From assembly GCF_001936475.1 (NCBI RefSeq), contig NZ_MSPQ01000007.1:62001-126000 (forward strand): a stretch of DNA of 64,000 bases, read 5' to 3'. Position numbers and translations under genes: made by a program. Below, piece after piece: positions 53,356-62,928 of the stretch. Position 1 is the first letter of the stretch. Each line of letters opens with the position of its first letter. The notes under the pieces were generated by a model that saw nothing but the letters and a program-made list of their open reading frames with translations, was not told the DNA's origin and searched no databases. This DNA comes from Algoriphagus marinus (GTDB lineage Bacteria; Bacteroidota; Bacteroidia; Cytophagales; Cyclobacteriaceae).

Positions 53356-54438
53356 CTAAGAGTTCAAAAACTTCGCTAACAATCCTTGAAAATGATGAAC
53401 TCCCTTTTCCATTTTAGGGGAAAACCGACCCGTTTTATAGACTCTGGAAGACATTCCTTTGAAAACACCTTCTACCACAAATTCATCTTCCCGTTCTACT
53501 TTATCCAGCGCTGCACCTGCACCGGTGTCAAGTTTAGTCTCATCAAGTACATAAGTGATGAAACTTACCTTAGTCCTGTTTAGTGAAATAGGTTTAACAA
53601 TATTGATTGAGCAGCCCCAAGGATAAAAATTGAACATCATATTTGGGAAAATCCAGAAATAGTAGGCAGAGATCTGTTGCCCATAATCTTCATGCGCTTT
53701 TGGTAAGTCAAACACATGCTCTCCTCCTACTGCATGTCCAAATTGCAGATTACAATATGGAAAGAGTTGCGTCTCGTATTTCTTGTAATCCAAAACTGCA
53801 TTGAGGCTATCATGCACAAAGGGAATATGAAATCCCTCCAGGTAATTATCGCAATACAAGGCCCAATGCGTATTTACTAGATAATCTTTATTACGACTTT
53901 TATCTTCTTTGAATTCCTGAAGCGGAAGAAAACCAACCTTTCGATCCATAGCATCAATCACTGATTGGAAATCCAAAGAATCCTCCAAAGCAGTAAATAG
54001 CCAAGGTCCCCATTGCTTCAGTGGAAAGCGATGCAGATTATCTTCTTTTCTTGGAAAACCCTTAGCTTCCTTAAATTCAGGCATGTGCTGGAATTCACCC
54101 TTCAAATCAAATCTACGTCCGTGATATGCACAGGTGATCTGTCGGGATTTGCAAGGGTCATGACAAAGAATATTGCCGCGATGTGTGCAGACATTAGAAA
54201 TACAGGTAATAGATCCATTATCATTGGTCAGCATCATTGGTTCCTCAAGCCCAAATTCTAAAAAAGTAAACGGGTTTATTTGCTGATTCAAAGAGATTAA
54301 TCCAGTATCTCCGACAAATTGCCAGGTTTTGGCAAATACCTTTTCGATTAGCTCCTCAAATACCATCTTAGAGCGGTAAAAAGAAGAAGGTAAAGTCTCT
54401 GCCTGAGTAATATCGGGGTGAATATGGAAAGCTTTCAA
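53356..54438 (-). CDS. Rieske-type aromatic ring-hydroxylating oxygenase, alpha subunit
   Basis: A 360-residue protein. The Rieske [2Fe-2S] ligands are C84, H86, C103 and H106 (CTHRGNILC and CAYHG). The mononuclear iron site has H204 and H209 in DNYLEGFHIPFVHDS. Length suits the RHO alpha / choline- or stachydrine-type demethylase family. The only start codon for the conserved N-terminus (LPSSFYRSKMVFEEL) is a TTG at 54438, directly after an in-frame stop. No ferredoxin or reductase is adjacent. Substrate unknown, possibly a quaternary amine or aromatic acid. Confidence 0.87.
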   Translation of the reverse strand: MKAFHIHPDITQAETLPSSFYRSKMVFEELIEKVFAKTWQFVGDTGLISLNQQINPFTFLEFGLEEPMMLTNDNGSITCISNVCTHRGNILCHDPCKSRQITCAYHGRRFDLKGEFQHMPEFKEAKGFPRKEDNLHRFPLKQWGPWLFTALEDSLDFQSVIDAMDRKVGFLPLQEFKEDKSRNKDYLVNTHWALYCDNYLEGFHIPFVHDSLNAVLDYKKYETQLFPYCNLQFGHAVGGEHVFDLPKAHEDYGQQISAYYFWIFPNMMFNFYPWGCSINIVKPISLNRTKVSFITYVLDETKLDTGAGAALDKVEREDEFVVEGVFKGMSSRVYKTGRFSPKMEKGVHHFQGLLAKFLNS

Positions 54439-54497
54439 TTATCTAATTATCTTGTTTGCTTCCAAAATAAGTATTTCCACCCAATTCAGTTTTTCTT

Positions 54498-55802
54498 TTG
54501 AATAAAACTTCTTCCCCTAGACAGCTTGGATTAATTACAGTCATCGCATTGGTTGCCGGAGGAATGATCGGCTCAGGGATTTTCACCCTTCCTTCTGCCC
54601 TAGCTCAATTTGGAGGGATCAGTATTTTAGGTTGGGTTGTAGCTGCCATAGGAGCAATGGTTTTAGCACATATGATGGGAAGGCTCAGCAAAGTGATTCC
54701 TGAAAGTGGAGGATCTTATGCCTATACCAAAAGAGCCTTTGGAGATTTCCCTGCCTTTTTGGTTGCTTGGGGTTTTTGGCTTTCTCTCTGGAGTACCAAT
54801 GTGGCCATTGCATTAACTTTCACAGGTTATCTGAGTGTTTTCTTCCCGGAAATAGGCCAATCCAATTATTTATCTCCCCTCATCAGTTTAGTGGTAATTT
54901 GGACACTCACGGCCATCAATAGTCAGTCAATTCGAACAGGAGGAAACTTACAAGTGCTTACAACAGCTTTGAAAGTAATCCCTGTTTTGGTGGTAGCAGT
55001 TGGTGGAATCTTCTTTTTCAATCCAGATCATTTCGTTCCTTTTAACCTTTCAGGAACTTCTTCTGCTCAGGCAGTTTTAGGTGCTTCTGTACTTTGCTTT
55101 TATGCATTCTTAGGTATCGAAGCAGCAACCATCCCTGCAGATAACATCAAAAACCCCGAGAAAAATATTTCAAAAGGCACACTGATCGGAGTTGGCTTGG
55201 TAGTATTTCTATACATGTTCAGTTCCATCTCTTTATTTGGTGTATTGCCTCCGGGAGAAGTGGCTTCAAGCCTTGCCCCACTTAGTGATGCTGCGACCAA
55301 AATTTTTGGAGGCGGAGCAAAATACTGGGTTGCAGCTGGAGCTTGCATTTCGACATTTGGGGCATTGAATGGTTGGATTTTGATCCAAGGACAAATTGCT
55401 CAATCAATGGCAAAAGATGGTTTGCTACCAAAAGCCCTTGCTTTTAAAAACAAAAATAATTCACCAAGTACAGGAATTATCGTTTCCAGTGTATTCGTGA
55501 CTATTCTTTTGATTTTAAATATGACCAAGGGATTTGCCAGCCTCTATTCCTTTATGGTTTTGCTTAGTACGATTACTTCTTTATTTTTCTATTTATCCGC
55601 AGCTTTGGTCTATACCTATTTTTCATACGGAGAAAAGTTAGGCTTTACCTGGACCTTCAAAAGCAAAATCATTTCTTTGCTTGGACTAGGTTTTAGTATT
55701 TGGGTATTCTTTGGTTCAGGAACAGAAGCCATTATTTGGGGAACTGTTGGAATGCTACTAGGAGTACCAGTTTATATCTACAATAAAAAACAACGAAAAT
55801 GA
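54498..55802 (+). CDS. APC-family amino acid permease
   Basis: A 434-residue transporter with about 12 membrane helices of the basic amino acid/polyamine antiporter type: LGLITVIALVAGGMIGSGIF at helix 1, KVIPESGGSYAYTKRAFGD, YAFLGIEAATIPADNIKNPE. The start codon appears to be TTG at 54498; no ATG lies between the upstream stop and the first helix. It overlaps the following DDAH gene by an ATGA junction, so the pair is translationally coupled and probably takes up arginine or methylarginine-like compounds (inference). Confidence 0.88.
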   Translation: MNKTSSPRQLGLITVIALVAGGMIGSGIFTLPSALAQFGGISILGWVVAAIGAMVLAHMMGRLSKVIPESGGSYAYTKRAFGDFPAFLVAWGFWLSLWSTNVAIALTFTGYLSVFFPEIGQSNYLSPLISLVVIWTLTAINSQSIRTGGNLQVLTTALKVIPVLVVAVGGIFFFNPDHFVPFNLSGTSSAQAVLGASVLCFYAFLGIEAATIPADNIKNPEKNISKGTLIGVGLVVFLYMFSSISLFGVLPPGEVASSLAPLSDAATKIFGGGAKYWVAAGACISTFGALNGWILIQGQIAQSMAKDGLLPKALAFKNKNNSPSTGIIVSSVFVTILLILNMTKGFASLYSFMVLLSTITSLFFYLSAALVYTYFSYGEKLGFTWTFKSKIISLLGLGFSIWVFFGSGTEAIIWGTVGMLLGVPVYIYNKKQRK

Positions 55803-56680
55803 AAACTTGCCACTCCGACTACGGATTGATTAAAAGTGTTATCCTGAAACCAGCAAAATCTGCTTTTGAATCAGCCGAAAAAATAGCCACAGAATGGGAA
55901 GAATTGAACTATCTCTCTGCTGTGGATTTCCCAAAATCAAAAACAGAATATTCAGAGTTCCAAAAATACTTCGAAGATCTAGGCGCAGAAGTCCATTTGC
56001 TTCCTGCATCCAAGACGAGCATGGATTCGATTTATTGCCGGGATGCTGCTTTGGCTACAGACTTTGGATTGATTCTTTGCAATATGGGAAAAGCGGCAAG
56101 GAAATCTGAACCAAAGTCAATAGAGGTTTTTTGCCAAGAAAATGGAATAAAAGTTTTGGGCAAAGTGGAAGCTCCAGGAACCTGCGAAGGTGGGGATATG
56201 TGTTGGTTGGATGAAAAGACTCTGGCTATTGGCCATACTTATCGAACCAATCTGGAAGGAATCCGACAACTTCGTCAATTTTTAGAACCTTATGGAATTG
56301 AAGTATTCCAAGTGGAACTTCCACACTATAAAGGTCCTTCTGATGTTTTTCATTTGATGTCAATAATCAGCCCTTTGGACAAAGATTTGGCAATGGTTTA
56401 TTCCCCTTTGATGCCGATTTATTTCAGGGAGGAGTTAATCAAAAGAGGGTTTACTTTAGTCGAATGTCCTGAAGAAGAATTCGATTCCATGGGTTGCAAT
56501 GTATTGGCTTTGGCACCAAGGAAGTGCTTGATAGTAAAAGGAAACCCGATAAGTGTAGCTCGCTTGAAAGCCGCCGGATGCGAAGTCATCGAATATGAAG
56601 GAGCTGAAATCAGTCAAAAAGGCTGCGGCGGTCCTACTTGTCTAAGCAGACCTTTATCAAGAATAATCCAATCGGATTAA
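55799..56680 (+). CDS. DDAH / arginine-deiminase-type amidinohydrolase
   Basis: A 293-residue member of the guanidino-modifying enzyme superfamily closest to dimethylarginine dimethylaminohydrolase. The catalytic set is visible: D82 in YCRDAAL, E130 and D133 in EGGD, H185 in DVFHLMS and nucleophile C281 in GCGGPTCLSRPL. DDAH converts dimethylarginine to citrulline plus dimethylamine; arginine deiminase-like reactions are also possible. It begins inside the permease stop codon (4-bp overlap). Confidence 0.9.
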   Translation: MKTCHSDYGLIKSVILKPAKSAFESAEKIATEWEELNYLSAVDFPKSKTEYSEFQKYFEDLGAEVHLLPASKTSMDSIYCRDAALATDFGLILCNMGKAARKSEPKSIEVFCQENGIKVLGKVEAPGTCEGGDMCWLDEKTLAIGHTYRTNLEGIRQLRQFLEPYGIEVFQVELPHYKGPSDVFHLMSIISPLDKDLAMVYSPLMPIYFREELIKRGFTLVECPEEEFDSMGCNVLALAPRKCLIVKGNPISVARLKAAGCEVIEYEGAEISQKGCGGPTCLSRPLSRIIQSD

Positions 56681-56722
56681 GATTGCAGAGTATTTTGTCC
56701 TGATTTCAAGCGAGATTCTCTT

Positions 56723-58384
56723 CTATTTCTGGAACAATGGAGGATGCTGCTCCTCAAATTCTGTGGCAGCTTGATAGGCTTTAGCCAAAGCTAAAATACT
56801 CCCCTCATCGTAAAGATTCCCAATTAGTGTAAAGCTCGTAGGTCTGCCTTTTTTATCCAAGCCGTTTGGAACACAGACTACTGGATGTCCAGTAAGATTA
56901 GTCCCCATCAATTGGTTCATATTCGATGTTGGAGAAATAATCACATCATATTGACTAAAAAGTGCATTTACCTCTTCAATTAGCATTCTTCGCTGACGAT
57001 TAGCCTGAAGATATTCCACCGCAGGGATAAATCGCGATTGCCTAAGCGAGTTCGCCCTTGAGTTTTTTTGCTGCTCCACCATCGTATCAACAGCCCCTGA
57101 ACGAACCAATTCATCAAAGAATGCTCCCGCCTCTGCTCTCAAAATAATGTCAAAAACAGGATATGGATAATCAGCTGGAAAAGCGATTGAATCCAGTTGA
57201 ACTCCTAAATTTTGAAACACCTCCAAAGTCGCCTGGAGATTCCTTCCAACATCGGTGGTATCCTTATCTATATCTCCCTTTAAATAGGCGACTCTTAGTT
57301 GGCTGGCAGTCTTTGAGGATCGGTTGAAAGGGACATCATTTGTACTAGGGTCTTTTACATCTTTCCCATAAATAGCCTCAAATACAATCTCACAATCTTC
57401 AGCTGATCTTGCAATTGGGCCGATTTTATCCATTGACCAACTCAAACTCATCACTCCATGACGACTAACTCTACCATAGGTTGGTCGAAGTCCTGTCACG
57501 CCATTTCTGCTGGAAGGACCTACAATGGAACCCAAAGTTTCAGTTCCAAGCGCAAAAGCAACTAAACCTGCAGAAGTTGCTGAACCAGAACCTGCAGATG
57601 AACCGCTTGCTCCCTGTGTAAGATCCCAAGGGTTTTTGGTTTTTCCACCAAACCAGACATCTCCTCTTGCCAAGGCTCCAGAGACTAATTTGGCAATTAG
57701 TACGGCACCTTCAGCTTCCAGTTTTTGAACTACTGTGGATGTGTAGTCAATTACTTGATCCTCGTATGGTTTTGCTCCCCAAGTAGTCGGATAGCCTTCC
57801 ACAGCCATCAGATCCTTAACGCCGTAAGGAATCCCGTGCAAGATACCTTTGTAATTTCCAGCTGCGATTTCCCGATCGGCTCTCTTTGCCTGCGCCAAAG
57901 CCAAACTATCGGTCAGAGTAATTACACTCAGCAATTGTCCGTCAAAACGTTTAATTCGATCGATGTAAAGTAAAGTAAGTTGCTCAGAGGTTATTTTTCT
58001 ATTCTTGATTAGTGAGGCAAGTTGGGGAATGGAGAAAAACGCGACTTCCTGCAAATCTTCAGGCAGCTCCACTCCTTCTGGAATCAGAAACTTAGGGTTT
58101 TCTTTTTTCTGGGGAAATTGAAAACCTAAAGGATGTGGGTCAAACATCATTGCCGGAAAAGTCTCTGCGGAGGTTTTGTATAGGCGAAGACTGTCATAAC
58201 CAAGTTTATTCTCCACCAAATAATCATACATGGTATCAATTGCCTGATTTGAAAAATCAAGGCCAATTAGCTTTTGACTTGCTTTGATATCCTTTTTTGT
58301 AAACGGAGCTTGATTGCTTTTGCAAGCAAAGACAAATAATGAAATCAGTAAAAACTGAAAAACTCGAAGTGTGATCGTATTCAT
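56723..58384 (-). CDS. Lipoprotein amidase (amidase signature family)
   Basis: A 553-residue protein with a lipoprotein-type leader (LRVFQFLLISLFVFACKS). The amidase-signature catalytic triad Ser-cisSer-Lys is present: lysine in GIPYGVKDLM and the GGSS-type loop as QGASGSSAGSGSA, followed by ALGTETLGSIVGP. It is longer than GatA because of about 60 extra N-terminal residues. It should hydrolyse amides at the cell surface or in the periplasm; substrate unknown. Convergent with the DDAH gene. Confidence 0.9.
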   Translation of the reverse strand: MNTITLRVFQFLLISLFVFACKSNQAPFTKKDIKASQKLIGLDFSNQAIDTMYDYLVENKLGYDSLRLYKTSAETFPAMMFDPHPLGFQFPQKKENPKFLIPEGVELPEDLQEVAFFSIPQLASLIKNRKITSEQLTLLYIDRIKRFDGQLLSVITLTDSLALAQAKRADREIAAGNYKGILHGIPYGVKDLMAVEGYPTTWGAKPYEDQVIDYTSTVVQKLEAEGAVLIAKLVSGALARGDVWFGGKTKNPWDLTQGASGSSAGSGSATSAGLVAFALGTETLGSIVGPSSRNGVTGLRPTYGRVSRHGVMSLSWSMDKIGPIARSAEDCEIVFEAIYGKDVKDPSTNDVPFNRSSKTASQLRVAYLKGDIDKDTTDVGRNLQATLEVFQNLGVQLDSIAFPADYPYPVFDIILRAEAGAFFDELVRSGAVDTMVEQQKNSRANSLRQSRFIPAVEYLQANRQRRMLIEEVNALFSQYDVIISPTSNMNQLMGTNLTGHPVVCVPNGLDKKGRPTSFTLIGNLYDEGSILALAKAYQAATEFEEQHPPLFQK

Positions 58385-58578
58385 AAAAGCGTTTGGGTAG
58401 ATAAATCGATTTGATTTGGACCAAGATAACCGAACATTTGCGAAGAAAAAATTGAATTAAACTGACAAAGAACACCCTAATTTTTTCATTGTTTATATTC
58501 CTTTTTTTCAGCTTGATAAAATTCAATCCCCTATGATTAGTATCTTTATTATTTGAAAACAAGCCAACCCAACAGCGC

Positions 58579-59307
58579 ATGAAAACTTACCACCATTTCC
58601 TAGCCTTGGCCTTTCTGGCCGTTATATCCTGCACTTCTCGATCTTCTCGTGAGAGACAAGAATCAGGCGAAAATGTCACTGAGGAACGAAAGCTTAGCGG
58701 TATATCTCAAGTTAAAATTTCCGGGATCCTCAACGTTTATCTCAGCCAAGGAGATGATGAATCTATTCGTGTAGAAGGTGATGAAAAGGCAGTTTCGCTA
58801 CTTGAAATTATAGAGAATGGTGAGGTTCTGGAGATTGGATATAAAGATGAAGATAATGTCAAAAATATTTTTGAGGATTTCACACCAGATATCTATGTGA
58901 CTGTCTCAGATCTAAGTAAGTTGAGTTTTGAAGGTGTAGGAAATATTCAGACTGAAAGTGCATTCCAAGTAGATGGAATCGTTATTTCCGGTGATGGGAT
59001 TGGCAAGATTGATTTGGAAATTGAGGCAAATACTATCGAAGCAACTTTTAATATGATGGGAAATATTGTCCTGAAGGGAAGTGTCGAAACAATCAATCTT
59101 TCCAATGAAGGCATGGGTAAAATCGATGCATCCAAACTTATTTCCCAAAAAATGACTCTTAATTCCTCTGGAATTGGAATGGTCGATGTGTACTGCGAAG
59201 AAGAATTATCAATCACAGTAAATGGCATCGGATCAGTAAATTATAGTGGTAACCCTAAAGTAGTAAAGCGGGACATCAACGGGATCGGAAAAGTAAACGA
59301 AAACTAA
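58579..59307 (+). CDS. GIN-domain (DUF2807) lipoprotein
   Basis: A 242-residue protein with lipoprotein signal (HHFLALAFLAVISCTS, lipobox ISC). The head-GIN domain follows: LSGISQVKISGILNVYLSQG, IYVTVSDLSKLSFEGVG, then repeated short beta-helix rungs (GDGIGKIDLEI, NEGMGKIDAS, SSGIGMVDVY, NGIGSVNYSG). The regular 'GxGxh' rungs indicate a right-handed beta-helix. Function of the domain is unknown; probably cell-surface adhesion or sensing. Confidence 0.9.
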   Translation: MKTYHHFLALAFLAVISCTSRSSRERQESGENVTEERKLSGISQVKISGILNVYLSQGDDESIRVEGDEKAVSLLEIIENGEVLEIGYKDEDNVKNIFEDFTPDIYVTVSDLSKLSFEGVGNIQTESAFQVDGIVISGDGIGKIDLEIEANTIEATFNMMGNIVLKGSVETINLSNEGMGKIDASKLISQKMTLNSSGIGMVDVYCEEELSITVNGIGSVNYSGNPKVVKRDINGIGKVNEN

Positions 59308-59347
59308 TCTTTAGGTGCTTACCACAATTTTCAAAAAGTAGTTTTAT

Positions 59348-60226
59348 ATGAAGTATCATATTGAATCCTCCGATCTCAGGATCCAAGTCAATTCAATTGG
59401 TATGGAGCTTTCCTCCATCCAATCAAAAAATTCGAATCAAGAATACTTATGGCAAGGAAACCCAGCGTTCTGGGCAGGACAAGCTCCAGTATTATTCCCC
59501 ATCATTGGAGCCCTGAAAAATGGTGAGATGATTTATAAAGGGACTACCTATTCCATGGAGAAGCATGGATTAGTTAGGAATTCTTTAAAGCCAAAACTCA
59601 TATCTTCCGGGAATAATTTCCTTCGGTTTGCCTTGTCATGGGATAAAGAGTCTTTGATCGCTTATCCTTTTAAATTTAGATTAGAAATTGAATTTTTATT
59701 GGAAGGAAAAACACTTCTGATTAAGCATCATATTTCTAATGAAGGCGACGATTTTATGCTTTATTCCATTGGAGGGCATCCGGCTTTTAACTGTCCTCTG
59801 CATTCAGATGAGAAATACGAGGATTATTATTTACAATTTCCCAAAGAAGAGACTGACGCTACCTGTCAGATTGAACCAAATGGATTAATAGGTTTAGGTC
59901 GGATTCCCATGCTGAATCAAAGCAAAACCATCCCCCTTCACTCCCATCTTTTCGATCATGATGCCCTTGTTTTTAAAAATTTGAAATCCAGAAAAGTATC
60001 TCTTGAGCATCAAACGCGAGGACCGATACTAGCAGTAGAATACCAAGATTTTAACTATTTGGGAATTTGGGCAAAACCATCTGCTCCCTTTGTTTGCATC
60101 GAGCCTTGGTTAGGAATTGCAGATTCAGTGGATACAAATCAAAATTTTGAAGAGAAGGAAGGGCTCTTGAAGTTAGCTCCAGGTGAATCAGATCAAAAAA
60201 GTTATTCAATTACTATTTTAGAATAA
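59348..60226 (+). CDS. Aldose 1-epimerase family protein (LacX-like)
   Basis: A 292-residue mutarotase-like protein. The catalytic-histidine regions MEKHGLVRN and SIGGHPAFNCPL are present, with the late glutamate in VCIEPWLGIADS. This is the LacX/YeaD-like branch rather than GalM. It probably interconverts sugar anomers in the cytoplasm. It starts 40 bp after the GIN lipoprotein gene on the same strand. Confidence 0.88.
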   Translation: MKYHIESSDLRIQVNSIGMELSSIQSKNSNQEYLWQGNPAFWAGQAPVLFPIIGALKNGEMIYKGTTYSMEKHGLVRNSLKPKLISSGNNFLRFALSWDKESLIAYPFKFRLEIEFLLEGKTLLIKHHISNEGDDFMLYSIGGHPAFNCPLHSDEKYEDYYLQFPKEETDATCQIEPNGLIGLGRIPMLNQSKTIPLHSHLFDHDALVFKNLKSRKVSLEHQTRGPILAVEYQDFNYLGIWAKPSAPFVCIEPWLGIADSVDTNQNFEEKEGLLKLAPGESDQKSYSITILE

Positions 60227-60247
60227 CTCCCAAGTAAATTTTATTTC

Positions 60248-60619
60248 TCAGACCGTACATTCAAATCCGGTTCCTCTCCAAATGATGACCTCATCTTTGA
60301 TTTCGGTCGGGTCGATCCCAGCTCCGTCTCTACCCAAAAAACCTAAGACCTCTCCATCACAAGCATAAACTGAGATAATTGTATTACAATTTGGACAGCA
60401 GTTTCGAATCAGAAAGACTTCTTCATTTTGGTATTTGCCAGCAGTAACATAAAAATAAACTCCAAAATACGAGTCATTTAATTCATCAGTGAGGGTGTTT
60501 AGCCAAGTCAAACTTTCAGCAGGATTTTCTACCCCACAGTATGTAATGGGTTCTTCTTCCTCTTTGCAAGCAGTGATTAAGAAAAAAAGAACGAATAGAG
60601 ATAGAAGGGACTTTTTCAT
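60248..60619 (-). CDS. Small lipoprotein (123 residues)
   Basis: Lipoprotein signal MKKSLLSLFVLFFLITACKE with lipobox TAC. The mature domain is small and cysteine-containing (YCGVENP, RNCCPNCN, YACDGE, FECTV), possibly with disulphides, and has alternating strands. I recognise the general 'CGVENPxxxLxWL' pattern of small Bacteroidota lipoproteins but no function. Convergent with the mutarotase-like gene (21 bp apart). Confidence 0.78.
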   Translation of the reverse strand: MKKSLLSLFVLFFLITACKEEEEPITYCGVENPAESLTWLNTLTDELNDSYFGVYFYVTAGKYQNEEVFLIRNCCPNCNTIISVYACDGEVLGFLGRDGAGIDPTEIKDEVIIWRGTGFECTV

Positions 60620-60925
60620 TTTTAAAGAGATTTTTTAATCTTTTACGGAGGAAAACAGAAACAGATTACAATGCTCGAAGATCAAATTAAGCAATAAATA
60701 GAAATTAATAAGATAATCTGAAATGATGTCAGTAGTTTTATTTCATTGATATTCAAGATAGAATACCGGGCATTTAAATAAGAATTATAGTGAATGTCTT
60801 CAGAAAGTTCGCATTCAAGAAATTCAAAGCGCATCAACCTTATAAACATATTTTAATCGGTAGCTTTATTAGCTTTGGACGTCTTCTTAATTCTGATCTC
60901 ATAATTTTAAAGCTATCTGCTGGAC
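60620..60925. other. Gene-free interval, 306 bp
   Basis: Divergent spacer between the small lipoprotein gene and the BASS transporter gene. A perfect TAnnTTTG (TAGCTTTG) lies at 60870-60877 on the plus strand, about 48 bp before the transporter ATG, with no clear -33 TTTG. I see no RNA gene or repeat. Confidence 0.45.
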
Positions 60926-61852
60926 ATGGACCCAACTTCACCTCTCGATTCAATCCGGATAAATTTCTCTACCAGCGATCTACTTTTATTGAATCTTGCG
61001 CTTGCACTGATCATGTACGGGGTTTCACTTGATCTGAGGTTCGAAGATTTCAAATACCTCTTTAAAAACCCTAAGGCTTTTTTTCTAGGTGTATTTTCTC
61101 AGTTTCTCCTATTACCTTTTTTGACTTGGTGTCTAGTGCTGGTCATGAAGCCACCACCTTCTGTAGCACTTGGGATGTTTTTAGTTGCAGCCTGCCCCGG
61201 AGGAAACGTCTCTAATTTCTTGAGCAACCTTGCTGGCGGAAATACTGCTCTTTCAGTGAGTCTGACAGGATTTTCGAGTATTTTATCGATCGTGACTACT
61301 CCTTTGAATTTTGGGATTTGGGCTAGCTTCTATGCTCCTACCTCCAATCTGTTGCGAGATATAAGTTTAGATTATTCAGAGGTTTTTCTTACAGTTGGTT
61401 TAATTCTTGGAGTTCCATTGATTTTAGGAATTTTGACACATCAATACCTCCCTAAATTTGCTGAGCGCGCTTCTGCAATATTGAAACCGCTGAGTATTCT
61501 GATTTTTGCAGCATTTGTGGTTATTGCCTTTCTAGGCAATTTAGACATTTTCCAAAAGTACATTTCATTGATTTTCTTCTGGGTTTTAGCCCATAATCTG
61601 GTGGCCTTGGGAGCTGGTTTCTTTACAGGAAAAGCATTTAAGATGCCCATCGCAGATGTCAAATCACTTACTATTGAAACAGGAATTCAAAATTCAGGCT
61701 TGGGGCTCGTCTTGATTTTCACTTATTTTGATGGGTTGGGAGGAATGGCAATCATCACTGCCTGGTGGGGAATCTGGCATTTGATCTCAGGAATGACTAT
61801 TGCCAGTATCTGGAAACAAAAAAAGCTTCCTGTAAAAGTTGAATTTGAGTAA
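60926..61852 (+). CDS. BASS-family (bile acid:sodium symporter-like) transporter
   Basis: A 308-residue membrane protein with about 9-10 helices. Family phrases are LALALIMYGVSLDLRFEDF, GMFLVAACPGGNVSNFLSNLAGGN and ETGIQNSGLGLVLIF. It belongs to the SBF/BASS family, which carries organic anions, bile acids or pantoate with sodium. It abuts the acyltransferase gene with no gap (TAA then ATG). Confidence 0.88.
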   Translation: MDPTSPLDSIRINFSTSDLLLLNLALALIMYGVSLDLRFEDFKYLFKNPKAFFLGVFSQFLLLPFLTWCLVLVMKPPPSVALGMFLVAACPGGNVSNFLSNLAGGNTALSVSLTGFSSILSIVTTPLNFGIWASFYAPTSNLLRDISLDYSEVFLTVGLILGVPLILGILTHQYLPKFAERASAILKPLSILIFAAFVVIAFLGNLDIFQKYISLIFFWVLAHNLVALGAGFFTGKAFKMPIADVKSLTIETGIQNSGLGLVLIFTYFDGLGGMAIITAWWGIWHLISGMTIASIWKQKKLPVKVEFE

Positions 61853-62854
61853 ATGAAATACTTGCTAAATGCATTTCTTCGTCTGATCGTGAAAATTGCC
61901 CTTCATGGGTATTTCAAAAAAATCAAGGTAGAAGGAACAGAAAACATCCCAAAAAATGTCCCCATCATCTTGGTGGCCAATCATCAAAATGCTTTGGTTG
62001 ACCCTTTGCTTTTGGCCACACACACTTCGCTCAACCCATATTTTTTGACTCGAGCCTCAGTTTTTAAAAATCCAATTGCTGCTAAACTACTGGATTTAAT
62101 CCGGATGCTTCCGGTATACCGAGTGAGAGATGGTTTTTCTACAATTCAGCAAAATCAAAAAACCTTCGATCAAACTTTTGAAGTTCTTCGCAAAAATGGC
62201 ACTGTAATCATTTTTGCCGAAGGTAGTCATAGTCTTATCCGAAATCTTCGGCCTCTCAGCAAAGGCTTTACCCGAATGGCATTTGGGCTGAAAGAAAAAT
62301 ATCCCGACAAAAACCCGGTCATTCTACCCGTAGCAATGGATTACAGTGCACATCGAAGGTCCGGCAGCAAAGTAAGAATCACTTTTGACCGACCTATTCC
62401 CGTGGACATGCCGGCATCTAAATCTGGCCTTCTCACCAAATCTGTCGAAAAAGCACTCAGTGAACTAGTGGTAACAATTCCAATCGGAAATTATGAATCT
62501 GATTTAGAAAGGCTAATCGAGAATGAAGTAGACCTTACCTCCAAAAAAGAAGTAGAACTATTTCTGAAAACTGGAGAGGTTCCAAATCCAGTCAGAACCC
62601 ATGGAGGATTAAAAAATAAGCTGATGAAAATCTTTCATTTCCCGCTCTATTTTCTCTGGCTTTGGAAAAGTCCAAGTGTCAAGGATAAAGTTTTTGATAG
62701 CACTTGGAAGTTTTTGATCGGATTTGTTTTTGCACCAATTTGGTACTTTTCGCTGTTCTGGCTTGCATTGGACACTCCCCTTGGCAGTTGGGCTCTTGCT
62801 TTTTTGATCATGGCCTGGATAAGTCTTTGGGGAAATAAAAACCCTCAGGAATAA
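61853..62854 (+). CDS. Lysophospholipid / glycerol-3-phosphate acyltransferase-like protein
   Basis: A 333-residue PlsC-superfamily acyltransferase. The first motif is NHQNALVD (H44, D50), with five rather than four residues between H and D, as I recall for the yeast Sct1/Gpt2 branch; the second motif is FAEGSHSLIRNLRPL. C-terminal membrane helices (about 265-330) anchor it. It would add an acyl chain to glycerol-phosphate lipids at the inner membrane. It starts directly after the BASS gene stop codon. Confidence 0.85.
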   Translation: MKYLLNAFLRLIVKIALHGYFKKIKVEGTENIPKNVPIILVANHQNALVDPLLLATHTSLNPYFLTRASVFKNPIAAKLLDLIRMLPVYRVRDGFSTIQQNQKTFDQTFEVLRKNGTVIIFAEGSHSLIRNLRPLSKGFTRMAFGLKEKYPDKNPVILPVAMDYSAHRRSGSKVRITFDRPIPVDMPASKSGLLTKSVEKALSELVVTIPIGNYESDLERLIENEVDLTSKKEVELFLKTGEVPNPVRTHGGLKNKLMKIFHFPLYFLWLWKSPSVKDKVFDSTWKFLIGFVFAPIWYFSLFWLALDTPLGSWALAFLIMAWISLWGNKNPQE

Positions 62855-62889
62855 TTCACAAACACCAAATAATATTTGGCAGGATTTTC

Positions 62890-62897
62890 TACCTTTG
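62890..62897 (+). promoter_or_regulatory. -7 promoter element of hppD
   Basis: TACCTTTG matches TAnnTTTG exactly and lies 31 bp before the ATG at 62929. A TTTG at 62875-62878 is too close to be the -33 box. Confidence 0.5.
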
Positions 62898-62928
62898 AGG
62901 TAGATTTTAACCCAAAAATAACGAAATC

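Noticed and set aside
60790-61032. 80-codon plus-strand frame
   Set aside because: It overlaps the BASS transporter start in another frame; no signal or motif.
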